Source of the DNA: Flavobacteriales bacterium
GTDB taxonomy: Bacteria > Bacteroidota > Bacteroidia > Flavobacteriales_D > Sanyastnellaceae
DNA length: 10,386 nt
Assembly (NCBI GenBank): GCA_028825055.1
Contig: JAPKAW010000054.1
Span: 1-10,386 of the forward strand
Direction of reading: 5' to 3'
In this document: one piece after another, positions 1 to 5,944 of the stretch
How positions within the stretch are numbered: position 1 is the stretch's first letter
How the letters are laid out: every line of letters starts with the position of its first letter
Notes under the pieces: generated by a model
Told to the model about the DNA's origin: nothing
Seen by the model: the letters and a program-made list of their open reading frames with translations, nothing else
The model's database searches: none
Program-made: the position numbers and the translations under genes

Positions 1-1184
1 TCTTGCAACGTTCCGATTTCTTTGGCATAATCCCCCTCGCCTGATTCGATGCGGTCTTGAGCGTCTTGGTAAGCAAACCGGCGGTCGCTGTGGATCACCG
101 TGCGGCCAAACCATTCGCCTTGAATCTTGGCTTTCTTGTCCAACTCAAATACCGCACTGAAGGCCAAGCGGTCCTCATTGGGGCGCAACGAACACAGGTC
201 GTTGGACAGCACTTCCGGCAACATCGGAATGGTCCGGTCTACGAGGTAGACCGACGTCGCGCGTTGCCGCGCCTCTTCATCCAATACCGTTCCAGGCTGG
301 AGGTAGTGGGTGACATCCGCGATGTGCACACCGACCTCCCAATTGCCGTTGGGTAACTTTTTCAAGGACAGCGCATCATCAAAATCCTTGGCGTCTGCTG
401 GATCGATGGTCAGGGTCGTCACGTCGCGAAAATCCCGTCGGCGCGCCAATTCCTCCGCCGGCACCTCGTGCGAGATGGCCTCAGCCGCTGCGGTGACGTT
501 GTCGGGGAAGGCATAAGGCAACCCATACTCCGCCAAGATGGCGTGCATTTCCACTTCGTGATCGCCAGGCATCCCCAAGACCTCCACCACTTTTCCGATC
601 GGTCCCTCATTGGGATCTTCCCAGCTCACCATTTCAATGATCACCTTTTGACCATTTTTTCCACCGTTGAGATTGGCCGCTGGAATGAAGAAGTTGGCAT
701 GAAGGCGTTGATCCGAAGGATAGCCAAAGGCATATTCTCGCACTTGTTCCAATACCACCACGTATTGTTTTCGCAAGCGCTCGACAACACGAGACACCCG
801 CGGGGTGTGGCGCTTCCCGCGACGAATCCAATCCACTTCGACCGTGTCACCCCAAAAAGCGGTGCCCGTAAACCCTTTGGAGACAGAGACCTCCTTGCCG
901 TCAGGCATCATCACAAAGCCCCGGCCAAATTTGGTCACTTGAATCGTTCCGGTCACGCGTTCCTCTTGCATTTGCGCGAGGGTGAATTTGCCTTTTCCGA
1001 GGGATTCCAATTGGCCGCTTTTGCCCATTTCTTCCAAAATCGTCATCACCATCCGACGCATGTCGTGGTTCGTAATGCCCATAGTGCTCGCCACTTGTTT
1101 GTGGTTGAGCGGCTTGTTGGGTTGTCGCTTGAAAACACCGAGGATTTCTTTGCGAAGTTGTTTGGGCGGGGTGCGTGAGGCCAT
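1..1184 (-). CDS. rnr: Ribonuclease R, N-terminal half (cut by window edge)
   Basis: RNase R is a processive 3'-to-5' exoribonuclease that degrades structured RNA in the cytoplasm. I translated 394 codons from the ATG at 1184-1182, and the frame stays open to the left edge. Residues 1-75 resemble the N-terminal helix-turn-helix region, about 76-225 the cold-shock-type RNA-binding domains, and the RNB nuclease domain starts near 250. The catalytic signature TIDPADAKDFDDA lies at 259-271, so D261, D267, D269 and D270 match the four magnesium-binding aspartates of E. coli RNase R. GVHIADVTHYL (285-295) and the stretch around SVYLVDRTIPMLPEVLSNDL (311-330) are also typical of the RNB family. Family members are usually 700-800 residues, so about half is present. 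The gene diverges from the methyltransferase gene across 50 bases. The family call is secure; RNase R rather than RNase II is supported by the N-terminal helix-turn-helix extension. Confidence 0.95.
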   Translation of the reverse strand, partial: MASRTPPKQLRKEILGVFKRQPNKPLNHKQVASTMGITNHDMRRMVMTILEEMGKSGQLESLGKGKFTLAQMQEERVTGTIQVTKFGRGFVMMPDGKEVSVSKGFTGTAFWGDTVEVDWIRRGKRHTPRVSRVVERLRKQYVVVLEQVREYAFGYPSDQRLHANFFIPAANLNGGKNGQKVIIEMVSWEDPNEGPIGKVVEVLGMPGDHEVEMHAILAEYGLPYAFPDNVTAAAEAISHEVPAEELARRRDFRDVTTLTIDPADAKDFDDALSLKKLPNGNWEVGVHIADVTHYLQPGTVLDEEARQRATSVYLVDRTIPMLPEVLSNDLCSLRPNEDRLAFSAVFELDKKAKIQGEWFGRTVIHSDRRFAYQDAQDRIESGEGDYAKEIGTLQ

Positions 1185-1189
1185 ATATA

Positions 1190-1197
1190 CAAAGATG
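1190..1197 (-). promoter_or_regulatory. Candidate -7 element of the RNase R gene
   Basis: CATCTTTG on the minus strand matches the Bacteroidota -7 consensus TAnnTTTG at five of six fixed positions and ends 5 bases before the RNase R ATG. A start site at the usual distance would fall at or very near the ATG, giving an essentially leaderless transcript. I see no convincing -33 TTTG partner. Confidence 0.4.
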
Positions 1198-1219
1198 CCT
1201 CGAATCGAATTGCATTTCC

Positions 1220-1227
1220 GACCTTTG
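1220..1227 (+). promoter_or_regulatory. Candidate -7 element of the methyltransferase operon
   Basis: GACCTTTG matches TAnnTTTG at five of six fixed positions and lies 7 bases before the ATG at 1235. It sits only 23 bases from the opposing RNase R element, so the two divergent promoters would be packed into a 50-base spacer. No clear -33 partner was seen. Confidence 0.35.
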
Positions 1228-1234
1228 CTCCCGC

Positions 1235-2104
1235 ATGTCTACACGCACTTATCAACGTTGGTCGCCCTCGCAATGGGCTGAGTATGAAATTATCGACTCT
1301 GGTGACGGAGCCCGTTTGGAACGGTTTGGACCCGTCGTCTTGGAACGACCCGACCCCGGTGCCATGTGGCCAAGACGCCTGACAGTGGCGGATTGGGACC
1401 GAGCCAACGCCCATTTTGAACCGACCGGAAAGTCCACGGGCTATTGGGTCAAACACGGCTCTGCGAAGGACCGTTGGAACATGAACTACCAAAGCGAACG
1501 CTTGAACCTCACCTTCCAATTGGAGATGACCAAATTCAAGCACGTTGGCCTCTTCCCTGAACAAGCCGAAAATTGGGAATACATCGCTGAGCACCTGAAG
1601 CCAGGCAATCGCTTCCTCAACCTATTTGCGTACACTGGAGGCGCTTCCATTGCGGCCCGCGCTGCCGGTGCGGATGTCACCCACGTCGATGCCATTCGCC
1701 AGGTCATTGACTGGACACGTGTCAACATGGAATTGAGCGGGCTCGATGGCATTCGTTGGGTCGTCGAAGATGCGCTCAAATTTGCTGAACGCGAACAGAA
1801 ACGCGGCAACAAATACGATGGGATCGTACTCGACCCGCCTACTTGGGGACTCGGCCCCAAAGGTGAAAAGTGGCGGCTCGAAGACCAACTCACGCGCCTG
1901 TGTGAAGCGGTCGCCGACATTGTGGCGCCGAGCGGATTCATCATCATGAACACGTATTCCGGTATCTCACCCACCGCACTGGAAACACTCTGGTCACGCT
2001 TGTTGCCCAACGCTTCTTCTGAAGTGGGAGAGCTTTGCCTCGAAGGAAAAGATGGACACATGATCCCAACGGGAAGCCTTATTAGACTCAAAGCGAAATC
2101 ATGA
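1235..2104 (+). CDS. Class I SAM-dependent methyltransferase (COG1092/RlmI-like, no PUA domain)
   Basis: A 289-residue Rossmann-fold methyltransferase that probably acts on RNA. Residues 127-136 (FLNLFAYTGG) form the SAM-binding motif I seen in the RlmI/RlmK group. D152 is in the motif II position, E178-D179 follows as the adenine-contacting acidic pair, and DPPTWG at 200-205 is motif IV. RlmI-type enzymes methylate C5 of a 23S rRNA cytosine but carry an N-terminal PUA domain and a catalytic Cys. Here the N-terminal ~100 residues do not look like PUA, so the target is unknown. The frame is open upstream to 1175, but that would overlap RNase R; the ATG at 1235 follows a promoter-like element and starts the conserved-looking sequence. 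The stop overlaps the MiaE start (ATGA), which implies translational coupling with another RNA-modification gene. Confidence 0.85.
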   Translation: MSTRTYQRWSPSQWAEYEIIDSGDGARLERFGPVVLERPDPGAMWPRRLTVADWDRANAHFEPTGKSTGYWVKHGSAKDRWNMNYQSERLNLTFQLEMTKFKHVGLFPEQAENWEYIAEHLKPGNRFLNLFAYTGGASIAARAAGADVTHVDAIRQVIDWTRVNMELSGLDGIRWVVEDALKFAEREQKRGNKYDGIVLDPPTWGLGPKGEKWRLEDQLTRLCEAVADIVAPSGFIIMNTYSGISPTALETLWSRLLPNASSEVGELCLEGKDGHMIPTGSLIRLKAKS

Positions 2105-2703
2105 GCGAATCCAATTCCCCCATGCTCGGACTCCGTTTGCCTACCGACCCGCGCTGGGTCGCTTTGGTGGAGACCAACATCTCGGAAATTCTGACCGACC
2201 ACGCGTGGTGCGAGCAAAAAGCCGCTTCCAATGCCATCAGCACCATCGTGCGATTCCCTGAATATTTAGATTTGGTGGAAGCGCTCACGGAGATTGCCCA
2301 AGAAGAAATTGAGCACTTTGGTATGGTTGTCGCGCGGATCAAAGAACGCGGGTATACGCTCGGCCCCGAGCGAAAAGACGACTATGTCGGTGAGCTACTG
2401 CAGTTCATCCGACGCAAGTGCTCACGTGATGAGCAGCTCGTAGATCGGCTGCTTTTTGCGGCCATGATCGAAGCGCGTTCATGTGAGCGTTTTAAGATGT
2501 TGTCCGAAAAAATTAGCGATCCTGCATTGGCCGCTTTCTACCATGAACTCATGGTTTCTGAGGCCGGCCATTACACGACCTTCATCGGTTTTGCACGCAA
2601 GTATGCCAATGGGATCGATGTGGAGTCTCGCTGGCAGGCCTTTCTCGATTACGAGGCCGGAATCATGGAGCGGTACGGTAAGAAAGAAACAATGCACGGG
2701 TAA
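2101..2703 (+). CDS. miaE: tRNA 2-methylthio-N6-isopentenyladenosine-37 hydroxylase, MiaE-type
   Basis: MiaE is a non-haem diiron monooxygenase that hydroxylates the isopentenyl group of ms2i6A at position 37 of tRNAs reading UNN codons, after MiaA and MiaB have acted. The 200-residue product has the expected length and the ferritin-like ligand pattern: DHAWCEQKAAS around E38, an E69-x-x-H72 pair, EARSCERF with E124 and E129, and a second E154-x-x-H157 pair. No signal peptide is visible, so it should be cytoplasmic. The start overlaps the methyltransferase stop by 4 bases, and no ribosome-binding sequence is seen before it, so it is probably translated by re-initiation. The family is clear from the motifs; the exact tRNA substrate is inferred. 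Confidence 0.9.
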   Translation: MSESNSPMLGLRLPTDPRWVALVETNISEILTDHAWCEQKAASNAISTIVRFPEYLDLVEALTEIAQEEIEHFGMVVARIKERGYTLGPERKDDYVGELLQFIRRKCSRDEQLVDRLLFAAMIEARSCERFKMLSEKISDPALAAFYHELMVSEAGHYTTFIGFARKYANGIDVESRWQAFLDYEAGIMERYGKKETMHG

Positions 2704-2719
2704 CTTCATTCTGCCCGAG

Positions 2720-2727
2720 TAATTTAG
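2720..2727 (+). promoter_or_regulatory. Candidate -7 element before the TlpA-like lipoprotein gene
   Basis: TAATTTAG matches TAnnTTTG at five of six fixed positions and ends 4 bases before the ATG at 2732. It lies in the 28-base gap after miaE, so the lipoprotein gene may have its own near-leaderless promoter in addition to read-through. Confidence 0.35.
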
Positions 2728-2731
2728 CCGC

Positions 2732-3982
2732 ATGAAGCGCATCCTGTTTTTTATCCCGCTAGCGCTTTTGGCGTGCAACCAACCCGAGCCTGTTTTTACC
2801 GATGCCGATGATGTGCGCCATGCCATCATGCAAATTGAGAATGCGCAATTTCGAGCGCACGTGACCAAAACCGTCGAGGCCGACGATAGCCAATTTGAAA
2901 GAGAGGTGACCATGCAATGGCTGCGGGCCCATGCTGCGAAAGATTCCACTTACGACATGGCCTGGATGCTCGAAGATGGTTTTATCCAAGCTGGTGATAC
3001 GAGCATATACATTTACCATTTGTGGGCTAATGAAAAAACCTATATTGGCGCTGACAGCACCAAATCAGTCGACACTCTTGATTCCCAAAACCCGCGCAAT
3101 GGCAACGGAATCGGAAATTATTATGCTGCCCTCACCTTGCCGATTGCTCTCACAAATAGCACCTGGTGGGAAGAATTAGAGAGCGATTCCTTGGTCGACG
3201 TAAAATGGGAACATCTGCTTCCGACACGATCTACGCCTGAGCAATTCATTTTGACACGCACTGCCATCCAAGACTCGACCGCTGAAGATTTCCATCCCCA
3301 ATCCCTGAATTCGCTGAAGTGGATTTTCCAAGCGCCAAATGGCCTGCCCGTGCGGTACGAACAATCTTGGTACGAAGGTGACATCATGTACGGCAGTGAC
3401 ATGACAATTGAATGGACTTGGGACGATGTGAATCAGCCCGCGATTGTGAATACCATTGCCGATTGGACGGCTCCGGATTGGATAAAGGAACCGGAGCCCG
3501 TCGATTCTGAAGTTGCGGGCGGAGGCGGAAGTGAAAACTGGTTTGAAGAAGCAATGGCATCACTGCCTGCGATTGGAGCTGAAGCGCCTGCTTTAGCAGG
3601 ATTGAATTTAAAAGGCGAACCGGTAAGCTTGGAGGCGCTAACTGGCCAACTCGTGTACGTTGATTTTTGGTACATCGGATGCGGCCCGTGCATGAGTGCT
3701 TTGCCGCATCTCGCAGGAATGCAAGAGGAATTCGGGCCAGAAGGCTTCACGGTGCTAGGCGTAAACCACCACCAAAAAGCCAAAACGGTACAACGTTATC
3801 TCAATCGACGCGAATTGGACGTGCCGCAGATGATGCTCGATTCATTGCCCAAGGAATACCCCGTAGCCGCCTATCCAACATGGTGTTTGGTCGGACGCGA
3901 TGGCCGTATCATCGACCGCAACATCGGCTACAGTGAGGACACGGGGGCTTTCCTCGATTCGTTGGTTCAGGTAAACCTCTGA
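2732..3982 (+). CDS. Lipoprotein with C-terminal TlpA/thioredoxin-like domain
   Basis: A 416-residue envelope protein. The start reads MKRILFFIPLALLAC, a short signal peptide ending in a lipobox with Cys15 as the lipidated residue. Residues 20 to about 265 form an acidic, Trp- and Tyr-rich region I do not recognise; its beta-rich pattern could be a LolA-like or DUF fold, but this is a guess. A Gly-rich linker near 266-270 leads into a thioredoxin fold of about 140 residues: FWYIGCGPC gives the redox pair C317-G-P-C320, and the cis-proline is P382 in AYPTW. TlpA-family proteins are thiol-disulfide oxidoreductases acting outside the cytoplasmic membrane. The gene lies 28 bases after miaE and its last 16 bases overlap an opposing remnant. 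The redox domain is secure; the physiological partner is unknown. Confidence 0.88.
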   Translation: MKRILFFIPLALLACNQPEPVFTDADDVRHAIMQIENAQFRAHVTKTVEADDSQFEREVTMQWLRAHAAKDSTYDMAWMLEDGFIQAGDTSIYIYHLWANEKTYIGADSTKSVDTLDSQNPRNGNGIGNYYAALTLPIALTNSTWWEELESDSLVDVKWEHLLPTRSTPEQFILTRTAIQDSTAEDFHPQSLNSLKWIFQAPNGLPVRYEQSWYEGDIMYGSDMTIEWTWDDVNQPAIVNTIADWTAPDWIKEPEPVDSEVAGGGGSENWFEEAMASLPAIGAEAPALAGLNLKGEPVSLEALTGQLVYVDFWYIGCGPCMSALPHLAGMQEEFGPEGFTVLGVNHHQKAKTVQRYLNRRELDVPQMMLDSLPKEYPVAAYPTWCLVGRDGRIIDRNIGYSEDTGAFLDSLVQVNL

Positions 3983-4218
3983 GGTTCAATTACCACTGCT
4001 ACCTTGCTGCTAGTTTGGCCTAGTAAAGAATCAACGCGTAAGACAAAGCAGAGCGGTTTGTGGATGGGGCCGCCATCACGGCCCTGGCCATAGAAAGCCG
4101 CTTTGAGGAAGTGATGTTGTATAAAGTACGCTGCTGCTTTCTCATCAAAGCCACGCGAGATCAGTCTGAAAAACCCAAGAGCTTTTCTTGAAGGCCGATG
4201 CCAAAACTCCAAATCCAA
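3967..4218 (-). pseudogene. Possible remnant of a TonB C-terminal-like gene
   Basis: An open minus-strand stretch of 83 codons ends in TGA inside the last codons of the lipoprotein gene. Its middle reads GFDEKAAAYF, then KAAFYGQGRDGGPI, then KPLCFVLRV. The spacing of GFDEKA, a short helix, a DG-x-PI turn and a final beta strand resembles the TonB C-terminal domain, in which residues after GFDxxA lead to FxPA, an NG/DG turn and a last strand. The N-terminal part (before about 4150) looks unlike a real protein start, no transmembrane or Pro-rich region precedes it, and no promoter is visible. I read it as the surviving tail of a lost gene beside another lost gene tail. It could instead be a small live gene or chance open frame; the family assignment comes from eye matching only. 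Confidence 0.3.
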
Positions 4219-4274
4219 TTCTTTCGAATCTTAGTGACATACTCAAAGCATATCCCTGAAGTTCCGACTGTAAA

Positions 4275-4474
4275 TCAAGGCGCTAATAAGCCTGCCATCA
4301 TAGCTTCGACCTCATCCGCTTCCAAGGGGATATACCCCATCAAATCGATGAAACTCTCTTCCGTATTCAGCATGTCATTTTCGAGGCTGATTTCCAGGTT
4401 TTCTTCTCGGATGTAGATACATGGCTCCACGGTAAACACATGCCCGGCTTAACGGGGATTTAGTCTGGGCCGCG
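4275..4474 (-). pseudogene. Degenerate second copy of the 3' end of the Xaa-Pro aminopeptidase gene
   Basis: Reading the minus strand from 4448 gives 57 codons, beginning AGHVFTVEP and ending EAMMAGLLAP before TGA at 4277-4275. By hand alignment 41 of 54 residues are identical to residues 377-430 of the intact aminopeptidase encoded at 7237-5945, and about three quarters of the bases match. Decay is visible: the Glu codon before the surviving frame is TAA (4451-4449), the Gly of the conserved EPGIY is Cys, RIEND has become SLEND, and the original stop is lost so the frame runs three codons further. Weaker similarity continues to about 4474, close to the stop of the repeat-protein gene. There is no start codon or promoter for a functional product. 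It is a relic of a duplication or of a former paralogue. Confidence 0.85.
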
Positions 4475-4487
4475 ATTAAAAAAGGGG

Positions 4488-5789
4488 CTAATCCAAGATG
4501 TATGGCACCGCGGCGGCGCGCAACACCGTCGAGACCGTTGGTGCCAGACCAGTCGTTGGTTCCGGACTGAAACACCCTTTTACGTTCGTATAGCCCGAAA
4601 TCCAATAGGTCCCTGACGGTAACGTCATTAAGTCACCAGAAGCATCCGTTGAACCGGATTGTTCGGTTCCGTATGGTGCCGCTCCGAGATACGATGCGGT
4701 CGAATGTCCGAAAACGGCATTATGGAAGTAATGAACGGTTACCGGTGAGCCATACGCCCCTGTAAAACCGAATTGCCATCCACCATCTGAAGCCCCTGCA
4801 TCTGAAGCACATGCAATGAGCAAACTCGTGACATATGGGTAGTCTGACTCAGTCACCGTTAAATGAATGGCTCCTGTATTCATGCCTTCCGTTGCGATCA
4901 ACTCTAAGAGGCCAGATCCCGTGCCGCTAGCGCTGAAGTCAATTGTTAAAACATTGGTTGCTCCGTCAAGACTTGCCGCAATAAATTCCGGAACGCTCCC
5001 ATCGATCGCGTAGCTCCACGTCCCCGTCTCCGTATGAAGCGTCGATAAATCCAATGTGACACTCGCGTCAGCGTCACAACCGCTTATTGTGTGCGTTACC
5101 TCAAACGATATACACACTTCCTCGACATTTCCAGTGGGCGGATTCCCCCCGTAAACCCCACTGCAATTGTTCAGAATTCCACCGTTATTGAGGTCACCTC
5201 CAATGTTGGTCAAGCTCCCAGAATTGAGGATGGTCCCACTGGCTGTATTGCTAATAAAGTTATGGTTGGTGAAGATTCCAGGATTTTCGAGGAGCCCAGA
5301 ATTGATGAAAAGGCCAGAATTTTCGAGGGATCCCGGGTTGGTTAGAGTTCCGTCTTCCCTGTTGATGAAAACCGCCAAAGCCCTGTTGATAAGGGTTCCC
5401 TCATTCGCAGAGGTTCCGTAGTTGTCGAAAACCCCGTCTGCCTCGTTGTCGAGGGTACCTCCATTTCGGTTTTCGAAGGTTGCTCCAATTTGGTTGTTGA
5501 TGTATCCGATGTTGGAGAGGGTTCCTTCGATAATAAGGGCTCCCGAATTCGTAAGGGTTCCATCGTTGGTGATGTCGAAGTCTGCCAATATTTCCACCCC
5601 CAAATAAATGCTCACGACCTGTCCATCCGGAATGACCGCATTATTCCCAAATGCTGGAATGCCGTCATCCCAATTACCAAGAACCGCCCAATCTTCAGAG
5701 ACCGCACCCGTGAATGTGGTTTGAGAATTCGCCTCAAAAGAGAAAAAGCAGAAAATGACAAGTAAGAACGCCGTGAGAAACTGGTTCAT
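4488..5789 (-). CDS. Secreted Asn/Gly-repeat surface protein
   Basis: A 433-residue protein with an N-terminal signal peptide (hydrophobic residues 4-18, cleavage probably near 22). Residues 38-61 (NWDDGIP then NNAVIPDG) match a motif frequent in Bacteroidota secreted proteins. Residues 75-208 form a degenerate repeat with a step of mostly six to eight residues, pattern [L/F/I]-x-N-x-G-x, for example LENSGL, FINSGL and LENPGI in succession; this suggests a beta-solenoid. Residues 225-433 are Thr/Ser/Gly-rich and look like Ig-type or other beta-sandwich domains, with scattered Cys. No type IX secretion C-terminal sorting domain is recognisable, and the end (LRAAAVPYILD) abuts the aminopeptidase relic, so the C-terminus may be truncated. 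Adhesion or a structural surface role is inference. No -7-like element lies directly before the start. Confidence 0.75.
   Translation of the reverse strand: MNQFLTAFLLVIFCFFSFEANSQTTFTGAVSEDWAVLGNWDDGIPAFGNNAVIPDGQVVSIYLGVEILADFDITNDGTLTNSGALIIEGTLSNIGYINNQIGATFENRNGGTLDNEADGVFDNYGTSANEGTLINRALAVFINREDGTLTNPGSLENSGLFINSGLLENPGIFTNHNFISNTASGTILNSGSLTNIGGDLNNGGILNNCSGVYGGNPPTGNVEEVCISFEVTHTISGCDADASVTLDLSTLHTETGTWSYAIDGSVPEFIAASLDGATNVLTIDFSASGTGSGLLELIATEGMNTGAIHLTVTESDYPYVTSLLIACASDAGASDGGWQFGFTGAYGSPVTVHYFHNAVFGHSTASYLGAAPYGTEQSGSTDASGDLMTLPSGTYWISGYTNVKGCFSPEPTTGLAPTVSTVLRAAAVPYILD
5166..5567 (-). repeat. Imperfect coding repeats (N-x-G solenoid region)
   Basis: Degenerate tandem units of about 18-24 bases, on the plus strand rich in variants of GAGGGTTCC and CCAGAATT, encode the [L/F/I]-x-N-x-G steps of the surface protein. 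Units have drifted in sequence and length, with the most regular run at about 5262-5345. Such arrays can expand and contract by slippage or recombination. Confidence 0.6.
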
Positions 5790-5944
5790 AGTCCGCGTGT
5801 TTACGGTTTGAAATACTTTGCATACCTCCCGAAGTCAGTACATCAGTAAGTAGTAACCGCCTCTAAGTTCACGAATAATAATTAATTAGATAGATAAACC
5901 CGTGGTTTGTGAATAAATATGTCTGTTTGGTCGAAAGCTTAAGG
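5790..5944. other. AT-rich intergenic spacer with a weak hairpin
   Basis: This 155-base gap separates the end of the aminopeptidase gene from the start of the repeat-protein gene, both on the minus strand. It contains an inverted repeat AAACC-CGT-GGTTT at 5896-5908. On the minus strand this is followed by an AT-rich tract without a clean T run, so it is at best a weak terminator for the aminopeptidase transcript. I could not pick a promoter for the repeat-protein gene with confidence. Confidence 0.4.

Noticed and set aside
468..1178. Long plus-strand open frame of 236 codons, rich in His and Phe
   Set aside because: It is antisense to RNase R, whose minus-strand frame carries all catalytic motifs; the plus frame has no recognisable motif.
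1046..1594. Minus-strand open frame of 182 codons spanning the RNase R start
   Set aside because: It overlaps RNase R in another frame and the methyltransferase on the other strand, with no conserved motif.
1486..2217. Minus-strand open frame of 243 codons across the methyltransferase and miaE
   Set aside because: It is antisense to two genes with clear motifs, and its Ser/Arg-rich composition is typical of a shadow frame.
4067..4084. GGGCCG-CCATCA-CGGCCC hairpin as a terminator
   Set aside because: No T run follows on either strand, and the bases encode the RDGGPI part of the TonB-like remnant.
4198..4416. Plus-strand 72-codon open frame in the relic region
   Set aside because: It is the complement of the decayed aminopeptidase tail and has no start signal.
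5166..5567. CRISPR-like array
   Set aside because: The repeats are short, degenerate, have no uniform spacers and lie within one open reading frame.
5810..5836. Minus-strand GGGAGGTATG as a ribosome-binding site and earlier start for the repeat protein
   Set aside because: The ATG here is out of frame with the repeat-protein gene by one base, and the signal peptide begins cleanly at 5789.
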